A stretch of 64,000 bases of DNA from Neurospora crassa OR74A (lineage: Eukaryota > Ascomycota > Sordariomycetes > Sordariales > Sordariaceae). The DNA is taken from NCBI RefSeq assembly GCF_000182925.2, contig NC_026505.1:3038001-3102000 (forward strand), in the 5' to 3' direction. Both the position numbers and the translations under genes were made by a program. Shown here in pieces: positions 24,506 through 36,668 of this stretch; the stretch's first letter is position 1, and every line of letters starts with the position of its first letter. The notes under the pieces are model-generated. The model was not told the origin of the DNA. It saw only the letters and a list, made by a program, of their open reading frames with translations, and did not search any database.

Positions 24506-27500
24506 AAGAAGACAGAAAGAGTTACATGTGGAAGATTTGTCAGGCGCCCTTAACAAACGAAACATGCACCCTTGCCCACAACAAACATCATACGGGCGGG
24601 ACGGGTCACGGTCAAGACGAGGTTTGCAAGGCTTGTAAGGCGTATGTAAAGCATGGCTGGGCGTGGGTGTAAAGTATGGCTGGACGTGGAATAACAGACA
24701 GAGCATGACAAAAGACAACCGAGGTTTCTACTCTACATCCCTTGAATATATCGCGGCTAGGCTGGTTTAATAATGGACATGGAGGGCCATGGAGGAGGGA
24801 GGTGTCGGTATGCTAGCTAGCAGCTAGGTAGGTACCTACCCAACCTAAAATACATGTCTGTTCATGAACAGTGAAAAGTTTGGAAAAAATAGGATAATAT
24901 GAATTAATACTTGGGAGGAAAAGAAGAAGAAGAAGAAGAAGAAAAGCTTTCAAGCGATGGCTTGAGCTAGCCTACCTTAGCTGTTAGTGTTATCCTTTTT
25001 TTTTTTCTTCTTCTTCTTGCGCGTTCAAGTGTCGCACAATATCCATCTTTCTCTTTTTAACTAATACCAAAAAAAAAATAAAAAAATTCGCAAGTCGACT
25101 AAATAAAAATGTCTACAAGGCTAACGGGACTTGATACCGGTAGGTGAACACATGACGTTCCAAAACGTAAGTACGTTGCTTGCTTGCTTGCTTGCTTGCT
25201 TGCTATCTATGAGATCTCTTTGTCGACGTGCGGTAGGTAGTGTGTAAACGTCTCTACGTGTCTAAGACAGGTACGAAGTATGAAATTCTAGAAGTAACAA
25301 GGGGGTTACAAAACTTGAAGCTACCGGGGAAGATGAAGTGGTGAAGTGACGTAGGCACCTAATCAAACGGGATGGATTGACTACGTTTCCGATCCTTTCG
25401 ATTAAGTTAGCCTACTACGTATTAGGCCCGGGACATGGAGCCGAAGACTGGGTGGGGCTAAGGGAAACTAGCTCGGGGACCGATGGAATGTAAAGATTTT
25501 GAGTAAACTTTTGATATTAGTGTTCAAGTTCGTTGTTAGTGTATAATATCGGGAAGACCGAGTGAAAGGGTGGGCGAGTGAAATAACAAACCCCCAATAT
25601 TTATTACAAACAAAGGGCACGGTCAACAGTAACAAAGGTACTTACACAACAAATATGTAGCCCTATTTTCATCTCGACCTTTTCGTGCGTATTCATCTGC
25701 ATACCTCTAGTAACAAGTGAAGACAAGGATGTAGGTAGGATGCGCTTCTACGGCCCGCGTAGAGAAGGCAAGTCAATCGGCTCGTTCAGTTAGCTGTCCC
25801 CGGGAACGGACGGAGGGGTGGTGGGCGTTCTGGTGGCGCGTACTCAGTAATTACCCTTAGGTACGGTGGAGGTGAAATTTTGACTGTTGAGTAGGTAATT
25901 CAATTGACTAACTCGGCAGATTGTCATCTTGCCTTTACTTCACGCCATCGTTCAACTAGGTATGATCTGGATCTGGCAGGTACATTACATAAGTATGTAA
26001 CCGTCAACTTGCTCGACATTCTATTGCCCTTTCCGTATTCGACTTCGTTTTAGTCAATTGAGGTAGACAGGTACCTAGGGATATGTTTTTAGGTTGTTAA
26101 TTTGTCGTTCTTCGTCCTCACACCGAGTTACGTATAATTACGATGCATGAAAACAGACAGATGGGATCAGAGGCGATGGTTCGGGAGACCCACGTCAAGG
26201 ATTAGAACAAGAAAAAGAAGAAGAAAACATGGAAGCCAGGGGGCCTTGTCGAGGTGACAACACATTGTCTACAACGTTCGTGGAAACGTGAGAAGTGCGT
26301 GAGCAAGGGGTGGTGAAGAGCCTACCGTGCTTTCCTACAATGTGACTTAGGTATTCCACCTTGCCTAGGTATATGTATCAACTGTAGATTACAGCTAGAG
26401 GAAGTAGGAATATTCGAGAATCATTGTAACATGGAACACGTTGTGAACAATATTAATATCAACCCATCCTCCATTCTGTTGCATACATTCATTCGCGAGT
26501 TCTGTGTTTTGTTACCTACATTCAGTCTGATAAAGCCTGAGTACTGACTCATCCACCACGAAGCCCAAGTCAGCAACCTATAGTAAACCCTTCTTTTTTT
26601 TCTTGGCCCGTTGGATCAGCCCAGTTCTGGATCAAGGCAGGTCAGGTAGACATGCGTTGTTGAGGTCGGCTTACGTGCTGTGCGTACTGTACACCACTGC
26701 GTGCGTTGTGATCAACGGGCACACAGCATTAAGGTTGGCTGCCGCGTGTACTGTGTTCTGCTAACTGTGTAATTTTGGTTTGTGGTGGGTGCTTTGGTAG
26801 GTACTTCCTATATCAAACGTAGAGGTATGGTTGCCGAAGGTTGGCTAGTAGAAAGCATCAAATTCGAGGTCAGCTGTCTCGTAGAATATCTCGACTTTCC
26901 ATCGTGCTCTACAATTTCAACTTCAACATCCACTTTCCAGAAAATGTGAGATGAACGGGTCACTGGAAGCAGTTAACGTCAAAGATACCTAGATATTCAC
27001 GAGTGTACATTGCTTGAAGGAATCAAGTAAGGAACTGCGTAGTGTAACATGTATTTTGGCCAACAAATAAATTGCATTCAGCTTGTGCTACATACCAATT
27101 TTACCTTTCTTAATGCCGGCCTCCGTCCTCTTCGAGATCCACGATCCATCCCGTTGTACTCTCCTCAGCTGTTTGCGCTGTCTTGGTACCTTGGCCTCCT
27201 TTGTAACGCTTAAAACACGAGAAGGATTGAGAAACAAGAGAACGCACCGTGGAACACAGCACAGTGTTTGATGTACACACCAAGTATCGACGTGCGATGT
27301 ACCAGAGTACAACCCATCCTTGACAATGTAACTTTCCCCAGACTCGCACAACGGTTGGTTTCCCACCGAGCTGTGGCTGCCCTGCGCAGGGTAAAGAATG
27401 AAGGAGGATACTGTGCTGTATGTCGCCTGGCTGCATGGCGAGGAAGAGATACGATGAGAAAATGTGAGCATCGCTTGACAACACATCCTGGGAGCCCCCC

Positions 27501-28580
27501 TAGGCAAGCTTCCGGACCCTTATCCGCGATATTGAAGAGGAAGGGAGGGGTCCAGGAACAATTTGTGGACACCCGCTGTACTTGAGACTCGAAAATGCCT
27601 GCTGAGCAGGGCAGAACATCAATGTTCCCAGTGCCGTCGTCCACGAGAATTGTCAGTATAGTAGCCGATCGTCTTAGCTGTTCTATCCCCCAATCTTACC
27701 CACAACTGATAAACGATGAATACAAAGTAGTCGACAAGATAGTCGCCGCCCCAAATATCCCTTTTGGATCTTATGTGGAACGAGGATATAACGCTGACAA
27801 TCATCATCAACCTTGTGAAGGATCTGCTTTGCTGATTGATCTGCCTCCCCGTCAAGAGGAGCCGATGAAGAAAGGGTAAGGTTAGAAAAGGCGTCGCACA
27901 TTGTAACAAGAGCACAAGCCTGATAAGGCAAGTGGGCAAGTAGATGGACGATGGGCTAGTGGAGCCGAGTGAGGCTCTTGGACTCGCTGCAACCTGTCCT
28001 CCTGAGTCTTCCAATGAAATACCCTCACCTGCCGAGAACAAACAATGGGATGGATGCAGGTACTCCATTCGCAACACACCACCGCAGCCAGTTGCCGATC
28101 GAGGGATGGCGGGATGTGCGGGAGCGATAAATGGACTGGATGTCTTTGGCCACCTGTTCGTCTTCGGCTGCCCATAGGCGTGACAGGTGGGATGAGCGGG
28201 ACAGACGGGACGGGAGGAGGGCACCTGGCATATGGTAAGGCGACAAACACCTCAGCTTGCATGCCTGCTCGCAGCCCACTGTGACTTGCACCGGCCCGGC
28301 ATCGAGGGTTGACGAGAGCCAGTAAACTTATCCGGTTTGTATACGTCCACTCGGGATCTCGACCCCGTTGTCTGACGTGAGAGGACAGTGACACCGAAGG
28401 ATCGGGAGCCGGCGCCGGCACCGGTAAACATCATTAGCTCTGAGTGGTGATAGGTGGTGACTTGGGAATGGAAACAAGCCTGGACGTGAGTTAACACGTA
28501 ATCACTTACGGAGAGAAACTGGGTGGAAGACCTGCCCAGCCAGATGGTCATGGCTTGGAAGAAGAAGAAGAAGAAGAAGC

Positions 28581-28581
<1 letters not shown>

Positions 28582-28621
<40 letters not shown>
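28582..28621. repeat. Poly-A tract, 40 nt, preceded by GAA repeat
   Basis: Forty uninterrupted A residues follow a GAA trinucleotide run (about 28557-28579). No retroelement body or target duplication was recognised next to it, so it is listed as a simple repeat. Confidence 0.9.
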
Positions 28622-28623
<2 letters not shown>

Positions 28624-31110
28624 AAGTACCCGTCGGGGAGGGGTCCAGGTTTAACCGAAAGCAAAGCAACCTAAAGAAGGAATCTAACTGGCAAGAGAGC
28701 ACTGTAAAAAACGGACACCCCTCCTTTCGAGTCTGGGCAGACGGGTAGGTGCATTATCACCCTCATCACTCCCGCTTATCACCAACAACCATCCAACAGT
28801 GCTAACATTCCACTTAATACCACAATGGCGTTGTGTTCAGGCATAGCAATAGGGATGACAGGATAAGCAGATAATTACTATATTCTGTAGTGTGAATGAC
28901 TATCGCTTGTGGAGTTGAGACGGTTGTACTCGTTCAAGTTGTCAACACTCGACCAACTGGAAGAGATTGCAAGGACAAAACAAAACCTGAGCAGTGTCAG
29001 GAATGCCGATAATTCAATCGTATCATGGCAGGGGCGACGCGCCTTCCATTTTTGCTCGTAGCCATATATATCACAATAATCTAATGTAAAGTGGAGGGTA
29101 GGATCGAGTCCGAAACTTTCTCCGCGTATGAAGCAACCACGGATCACAAAGTCTGCTATGACGTATTAGGGTACTAGGTTAGGTCAGTGTTGGTCAGGGC
29201 AGCCGATGATAGGCCACACACGATGGCCTGCAGGGCCGCCGCGGTAAATGCAATTCCTTTTTCTCTTAATCCCTTCTCTCTTCTTCTCTTCCTCTCCGCG
29301 AAAGACCATGGGTGAGGATGACACTTTACACACGGCGGCTGGCGAGCCCATCCCCGGACTAGTTTCAACCGCTGCAGCCGTTGCTGCGACCTGCTGCGGC
29401 CGACAACCCTCATCCATCTCCTCAAATCCTTCTAGATTCATGCCGAAGAAGGTAGACTGCCGTGGGTGTCTAGCTATGCAGTGTCTTCTCCAATCGACCG
29501 GCCGAAACTACCTGAGCCCCCGTCAACTGGCACTCCAAGACACAACTTTCGACCAGTCTTTGACCGAGACATTCACGAATCAGGGGCAGTCACTTTAGAC
29601 TAACTGGAGGTAAAGGCAAGATTTTACTCATCCTCGGTTGTGGGTTCGGGTTCAGGGTACGCTGTTCATCTTTATAGTTGGGTTTCTTGCTATTCAATTA
29701 AGGCGTACACCGCATACAAACTGAGACTAACAAACCTTGGGGGGTTCTTTTGACCGGCGACAGATGCGAGCGCTATGCTACACCGCTTTGCTTTCGTCAA
29801 CCACGTGCCTGAAATTTGTCTTCATACACTCGGTATGATCCAGACATACCATATTATGCCGCTGAAAACATCCCGTTGTGTCATTGGGCTAGAATCGTTG
29901 AAGATTTTGTGCAAAAGCGTTCTTGATGACGTTCGAGCTGTGTGTGCTCTTAGCTATCCGATCTAAGCCAGAGTCAACAAAGAGAGCGATCGGTTCAGGA
30001 TCCGATCCAGATCGACTGACTCAAATATTCGGCCCCGACAAACCAGTGCCGACAAAAAACATGGCAGGAGCTCTGTCATGTCTCACCAGACAGCGATGAC
30101 AGGACCCTGCTTGCTGATCCATTCGAGCCATCAACCCTGTATTCTTCAATGGAAATGTAATATTCATCGTGGAAATCTGCAATGGTCCCCATTATGGTGT
30201 CTGCGATTGGCAAAGACGGCAGAAAGGGCGGCTCTTGATCGCCAGGGGGGCCATGTGCTCGGCTCGATCCGACGTCTCACTCTCTTCCTTCCGTGGCTTT
30301 CCCACATTCTCGCCGATGTTCTTCGGCCTTCTCCTAACGCTTGCCATGTGCAAGCATGTGTCTACCGAAAGCAATATTGGTCACGTCTGATCTACGCTCC
30401 GATCGCACCTGGGATTTGTGGGAAAGTGTATCCGGAGCTGCTAAGCCACTCAACAACTCATAGCAGATGAGCCGCTCCATGGTGTGCTTTGTAAGGGCAA
30501 GAAGTTCCAGCAAGGCCAACCACTTCCCCGACGGCTTTCACACATACATTGACAACCGTAGATCAGGCTATGGCATCTGGTTTCATGATCGCCGGAAATG
30601 CAGTGTGTTTCGCACGTAGTTTTCATTCCTTCACTTTGCTTCATACCCAACATCGGCTCGAGACAATTCATCCATCACTCCGAGCCTTCGACTCAAGAGA
30701 GCCCCATTACAAAGCTTTGCGCTCCATATACATAGCACAGTCAATGTTCCTCCGATCTCCCAACAAAAGCGGTAAGAGTGGTGTCTTCTATGTTCCAAGG
30801 CAGATGGCGGCCTAGTGAGCTTTATCAGCCTTTGTACTTCGCTCAACAACGCAGGGTCGTGCTAGATCCAGTGAGGAACTTGTATCACCATGGGAACCTA
30901 GTCTAGGTACCATGTTTTCTGTGCGCTATGTTGAGATCGTCCCCGCGGTAACATTTCCATGAATCTCAGATTTCTCTATATGAAAGACAACGGAGCTTAG
31001 AGGAAACTGGCCACCGGGACACGGAGTGGAAAAATCTGCAAGGACCCTGAACACAGGATCTGATCTCGCATTCCTAATACGGACCATCTCTCCAATGGCG
31101 TTGTCAAGAT

Positions 31111-31133
31111 GGGGGGGGGGGGGGGGGGGGGGG
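31111..31133. repeat. Poly-G tract, 23 nt
   Basis: Twenty-three uninterrupted G residues on the + strand, directly followed by further G-rich sequence. It could form a G-quadruplex, and its length may vary or be misread. Confidence 0.9.
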
Positions 31134-32234
31134 AGCAGAGGGGGTCCATCGTTTTCTGGGGGCGAGGCGCCACGTCTCAACCTCAACCTCAACCTCCACA
31201 TCACTTCGTCAGCTAGCTGTGTCCGGAATATACCGCCTCCGCTAAACATGGCATGATATGAAGTCAAACTACCGGCCGAAGGCGGAAAATGTGTGTGGAC
31301 TGTGATTGACGGCCCGTTACCTCATCTGGTTCGACTTTCTGGAGGGTTCTTTCGAAGAAGATATCCTAATCCTGGCATCCACGAGGCACGATCGATCAGT
31401 GATTGATTTGGTTGCTCGCTTCTTCGGCGGTGGCTGCCGCGTGTTATCGTTACCCCAGTCACATTGATCCGTTTTCTGCCCTTATGCATCTAGAAGCACT
31501 TTTGAGCTACATACGAAGAATAGTGTCATGTCAACTTGACAGCGCCATCCTTCGTGTGGCCCTTGCTGTGTACTCCGTCCACAACGGGCGTCATTGACTG
31601 ATTTCTATCCAGGTATGCTTCCTCTTGCAGGATATTCGCCTCTCTCCATATTGTCTCAGGGTCCTTTGAACTCACGGTACTGTCATGCATGCATGCAGGC
31701 TTCCATAGTGCGCCTTATTTTGTTCATAGACGGAGCGGTGCTAATGATGGGTGGTATTGCTGGTACTGGAAAGTATGAAAAAAAAAGAGAAAAAAAAAAA
31801 AGTCAGTAGAGGTGTGCTAAGTCGGGATGAACAAGGCGATGGAAAGAAGGTGGGTATCATACGGTGCTGATACTAAAACTGACGGTAATGTTACCCAAAT
31901 TTCATAAAGACTTGCGTATCATGTCATGTCAACTTTTTCCATAGCCTGTCTCCGAGTAACTAACTGGTGATGCCTTCATGAAATCGTGAGTTGGAATTAC
32001 TTGGCCATAGTCATAACATTAACAAGATGATCTCTCGTTCCAATTTGGACTAGTAGGCCGCTAAACAAGCAAGCCCCCATTGTCCAGTCTCGGGAGGGTT
32101 GTGGGTATCTGACAAAACAAAAAGAAACACATTGTATTGAGAAAATACTGTGAACGTAAACGCAAAAGACCACAACAATAACAACAAGCAACCAAGATAA
32201 AACTCCAAGAAGAATTGATCAGATCATGATGTTA

Positions 32235-34863
32235 TCAAGCATAAACCCTCCCCTCCGTAACCATCCCCGCCCTCCCGGCCACAGTAAACCCACAATGTCC
32301 GATCACCGCCGCCGCCGCTTCTTCAGGGGCATTATTTTGGCCTGCTTTTCCTCCTCCTTTTCCTTCGTCAACCACCCCCCACACCAACGGCCTTTTCCAA
32401 ATCTCTGTAGTATCAACAGCACCAGCAGCACCAACAAGATCACTAAACCCCACGCTCCTACGCTTCCCCCTTCCCTTCTCGTCACTACTGCTGGTGGGGG
32501 GTAGTAAATGACATCGAGCGCTAATAACAGCACTACAACTCCCTCCCAGCAAAGCCATTGGGTTTCCGAATATAACTGCCCTTGCGTTGTCATTGCCTCC
32601 TCCTCCCTCGGATGCTGCTCCCGATGCAGGCGTGAGTTTGCCACTAGGAACAGTAGTGGTAACTGGTGAGGAGGAGGAGGATGAGACCAAAGACTTTGGG
32701 GGAGAAGAAGAAGAAGTCCTGAGCCCCAACACCAAAGTAAATACCAAAAGCAAAACCAGGAGGGCGAGGAGAGTAGTCAAGGCTACGCCGCTTGTAAAGA
32801 GGGCTGTTACTTTGTCCTCTTTTCCTGCTACTGTCTCTGCTGTGGCTGTGGCCACTGAGGATGATTCTGGTTCTGTGTGTAAACTCCCGAGACTCTGACT
32901 TGCGACAAAGCCCATGGCGGAAAAGAGGACCAATAAAAACCAAGAGACGGGTCGGGGAAGGGTGAGGTAGAGAGAAGTCGTTTGTGAGCTGTCGGGGTCG
33001 ATGTCGAGGGCGGAGGAGGATACGCGGAGCGGTTGCGGTTGCGGTTGCGCATTGGGACCATGGCGGTCGTGGTGGCTAGAATAGAATAAGGAGGATTCGT
33101 GGGAGAGGAAATATGTTGTCAGAAGCGGGTTGAGGGCGAGATAGAGTGCTGAGAGGAGGAGGTGTGGAAGGCAGGAGAGAATGGTGGCTGCCCAGGCTGG
33201 GAGGGTTGTTGGTTGGTTGAGGGAGATGAGCGGTTGGTTTGGCGCCGGTGAGTAAGAGTCCCGGTCTGGGAAGATTGAAGGGTTATTCCCAAACGGCGAA
33301 AGGCTGTTTCCATCATGCGTGATGGAAAGCGCCAGGGCGGCTGCTGTAGCTCCCGCGCAGATAAACCATACTAATCCCGTGATGATCCAGCGTGGTAGAG
33401 AGGGGGCGTGAAACCAGTAGTGTCGTTTGGGCACCCAGTGTTTGGGTCGGCTCGCTTCGAAGGCCCAGTTCCCTTGCTTGACGTCGTCTTTGGAAAGGAG
33501 GCAAGCGCCTTGGGTGATGGGGTCGGGATTGATGAGGAAAGAGGTGATGGTGTCTCCTAGGGTGGCAAGGGGGGTGAAGGTTGGTCGCTTGAAGAAGATG
33601 AGAACGGAGATGAGGGAGAGGACGGTGATGAGGTTGAGGAGGACGGTGATTCCGAGGAGGAAGCCGTAGACGTCAAGTTGGCAGGTTGATTGAAAAGTGC
33701 CGTTGGTAACTCGGTTTACTGGGGCGGGGCCGGATATAAAGATTATAGAATTAGAACTGGGATATGATTAGCATTTCATGAAAGCCGTAATGAGTTCGGA
33801 AGAGCACATACATTACTTGCGTGAAGATGGCCGCTAGAAGAAGAACAACAGCCAGGAGACTCCTTCTCTTTGCGATATATCGCAGATTTCGAAACGACGG
33901 TATCCCAATATCCAACCATTTCTTCCTCTCGTGTGCCGCCGTAACCTCCACCCTCGTAGGACTGCTCAGTACTTGAAAAGTATAGTTGGCCCCAGCCAAC
34001 AGAACCACCCCCAATATGTTGACGACAGCGTGTACACCCGAATCGATCGCAGAAGTTGTCGAGCATGGGCCTTTGTAGATGACGATCTTCCCCTTAAAGA
34101 CATGTTTCCCCTTCCACGCCGCCAGTATCACCAAGCAAATGACCCCTACCAGCAGAATTATCCCTGCCAGCAAAGCGTTCAATCCCACGCCTGCCCTCCA
34201 CCCAGCGGTCCACCTCTGCCACCTCCTGCTTCCAACTCCTCCCGTCACTGCACCACTCCATCTCTTCCAACGTGACCCTGTTCCGGGTAATATATGCCTT
34301 TTCTCTTCGTCCTCGCCCGCCCCTCCTCCGTCCTCCCCCCAAAATCCCAACCTTTCGCTGCTCGTCTCCGAAAGTCCATCAAGAATCCCCGCCCTCGATT
34401 CATGTGGTCGATGCTGATGCGTTATGTCCACCGCCCTCTCGCCCAGCTTCCCCTCATTCCTCTTCCTCCTCGCCACCATCTCCGGAGTCTCGCCGCGTAG
34501 GTAGTTAATGACATAATCGGGAATGAGGTCCTGGTCGACCGATTCCACGTCTTTTTCCCGTATCCGCCTTGGATCCCAAGTCGCTCGGCGGGCAAAAGGA
34601 GGGCGCTCTGGTCCGCCGCCGCCGCCGCCTCCAGTAGATGAGAGGGTCCCCGTTCTGGTTGTCCTAGTCGCTTTCGTGGCTCTCGTCGGCGGTCGACCGA
34701 AGAGGGTGAAGGAGAATAAGCTGCTGGTTTCGGTGGCTATCGATTGGAAGGGCCAGTGAACTATGGAGCGGCGACCGCGACGTTCTTGGATGAAGGAGCG
34801 CTGGTTTTGGATAACTCCTTGGGCTGAGGTGGAGGGGGCGGTTCCCTCCATTATGCTTTCCAT
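32235..34863 (-). CDS. Multi-pass membrane protein, DUF6536-like
   Basis: Two exons, 34863-33812 and 33756-32235, are joined by a 55-nt intron (GTATGT donor, CTAAT branch, CCAG acceptor, phase 2), giving 857 aa. The N-terminal 215 residues are polar and contain IPDYVINYLRGETPEM. Membrane segments follow at about 220-250 (after GWRAGVGLN), 280-300 and 335-355, then YGFLLGITVLLNLITVL and further segments across exon 2, about 8-9 in all. Family-like landmarks are GPCSTTSAIDSGVHAVVN, SSPTRVEVTAAH, WLDIGIPS, SFLINPDPITQGACLL and the C-terminal CGFTVAGRAG...YA. The join is supported because SNSIIFISG continues the family pattern at the splice site. DUF6536 proteins are fungal and of unknown function; this one probably sits in the plasma or an internal membrane. 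The gene lies head-to-tail with the tRNA-Ile and gcs genes, both also on the - strand. Confidence 0.8.
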
Positions 34864-36203
34864 ATTGGAGAATGTGTACTTGCTTGTTTTCTTTTAAATA
34901 AATAAAGAATTAAGAACGCTAGGTAAACAGAAACGAATGTAGAGGCCACCGAGGCTCAACGAATGAGTGAAAGATGATTACTATACTGATGATGCGATGA
35001 GAAGCCCTCGAGAGAAAGAGTGACACGGTATGACACTGGTCATAGGGCACGCGTAAACCGTTGGTTGGTTTGCTGGGAAGATACTTCAAGTGAGAAAAAA
35101 GCAGTCTCCAGCCATGATGGGCAACAAGGATGAAGTAAAAGAGAAAGAAAAAAAAGGGTGGGAGGGGTCAGTGGTAAGTATCAGCCTTGAACTGGGTGTC
35201 GAGATACACGCTAAGGCAGGCATAAAGACAGGATCGCGTCTCGCACGATGGTAGGCCAAACACGGAGGGTGACAAGAGAACCGTCTTGGCTGAGTGATAG
35301 TCCCATGCTGGCGATGTCTAGTTGGACGGTAAAGGCTGCGACTGCTGGGATGACTCCTCTATAGGACCTCTTTTATGCTTCTGCAGTGCCGGGTCGGCTA
35401 TGCTCAATGTGAGCTGTCGGCGATGTTTGATGGTACCCAACGAAAGAGTTGGCTTATCGCAGGAGCTTTCTTTGACAAGATGTCAGCCTCGTCCATTCAT
35501 GATTCTTGTGGTTGCCCCAGGTTCACCGTCACTCCGCCATGTCGACCCTTCCTTCGACCGAGTCGTGGAAGATGACTGAATACGCTCCATCTTTTCTCTG
35601 GTCGCTCCCATTCGAAGAGGAGCTACAAATGGCGTTCCGTTGAAGCTGAGATACGGCGCAACCCATATGCAGTTAGAAGCGAATCATGTTGTTTGGTGTG
35701 ACGGTTGTTTGGATGCTGTAGGGGTCAAGTTTATGCGGCGCGGGGAAGTCGACCAAGGATTGGGTTGATGTCGGGATGATAGCAACAAGGAGCTCCAGTC
35801 GTGTTTCAGAACCACGAGGCTCGATACCAACTTATCTTGCAAGTCTGCTGCCCCTGTCATCTAAACATTCCCTGTCAAAACATGTTAGCTACTCTATGTT
35901 TCTACTTTGAGCAAGGACAGCGGTTCGGACGACTGAACTGGGCTGCGCTGTGCAGAGCATGACAAAAATAGGCGAATTCTAATGATTAAGAAATTTGGTG
36001 GCAGTCCGGTGTTGTGGGCGAGTTCGTCCATCTTATCGATAAGACGAAAAGCCGTCCCACGCAGCCGAAGTAAAAGCAATACATATTGATAAACGTCACG
36101 AAGCCTGATGGTAAACTACAGTATAATGCGGAGGATTTGAAGAAAAAGAATGGATCGAGTGAAATTGGGGAGGATGAAAGTGAAAAAAGGTAAAAAGAAG
36201 AAG
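34864..36203. other. Intergenic region between the DUF6536-like gene and tRNA-Ile
   Basis: This contains the promoter and leader of the DUF6536-like gene (- strand). No coding gene or RNA gene was recognised; short frames at 35322-35579 have no support. Confidence 0.5.
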
Positions 36204-36299
36204 TGCCCAATAACAGGATTGAACTGTTGACCTTCGCATTGACTTGATATCAGAAGTCTGATATTAGTACGACGCTCTAACCAGCTGAGCTAATCGGGC
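36204..36299 (-). tRNA. tRNA-Ile (anticodon AAT) with a 22-nt intron
   Basis: Read on the - strand, the acceptor GCCCGAT (36299-36293) pairs with ATTGGGC at the 3' end (one G-T wobble), with discriminator A at 36204. The D arm reads TAGCTCAGCTGGTTAGAGC. The anticodon stem TCGTA/TGCGA encloses CT-AAT-A, the usual eukaryotic Ile(AAT) loop. The T arm is ACAGG-type with TTCAATC. The 22 nt at 36240-36261 follow position 37 and form the intron; removing it leaves a standard 74-nt tRNA. A T5 run directly downstream on the - strand fits a Pol III terminator. Confidence 0.9.
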
Positions 36300-36668
36300 T
36301 GTTTTCGTTGGTATAACCTGGATCAGCTTTTGCTCATAAAGACCAATGGGCTGATTCCTCAATGAAGTGGTCACTTCGGAATTTGACAGTCGTAGAACTC
36401 GAGTCATCGATACAATACACGCAGGGCTTTATTATAGTGATGATGAGCCAATAAGAAAATACCACAGGAATTATTGTGCGTAGCGTATCCAAGGCAATGC
36501 AGTCTAACGATGATGCAACAGAATACAAATGTCCACTCTCCCTTCCATATCCAGCTCCTTTCCTAGGCTTTTAACATGCTACGGCTTCCGCCATGAACCA
36601 TTCCCAAGCAGGACTTTCCCTCTTGCCAATCAAGTGACGTGACAGAAGAAAGTCCCAGAAAACCCAGC
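36300..36668. other. 3' flank of gcs gene, 5' flank of tRNA-Ile
   Basis: No gene seen. It should contain the 3' UTR and poly(A) site of the glutamate-cysteine ligase transcript and the upstream region of the tRNA-Ile gene. Confidence 0.5.

Larger units (their letters stand above)
23466..32234. other. Gene-poor region between SUB-1 and the DUF6536-like gene
   Basis: The first several hundred bases are probably the 3' UTR of the GATA gene, including T-rich runs at 23572-23614 followed by GCAG. No frame beyond about 200 codons and no recognisable domain was found. Simple repeats include GAA units at 24921-24942 and 28557-28579, TTGC units at 25177-25204, an A40 tract at 28582-28621 and a G23 tract at 31111-31133. 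Palindromes of the GGTAGGTACCTACC type occur near 24825 and 26063. Minor open frames at 27595-27879 and 29248-29598 could not be supported as genes. Confidence 0.55.

Noticed and set aside
27595-27879. Frame of 94 codons starting MPAEQGRTSMFPVP
   Set aside because: No domain, and overlapping frames of equal length on the other strand.
29248-29598. Frame of 116 codons with hydrophobic start MQFLFLLIPSLFF
   Set aside because: The hydrophobic start is produced by a CT-rich tract; there is no signal-peptide cleavage context and no recognisable downstream domain.
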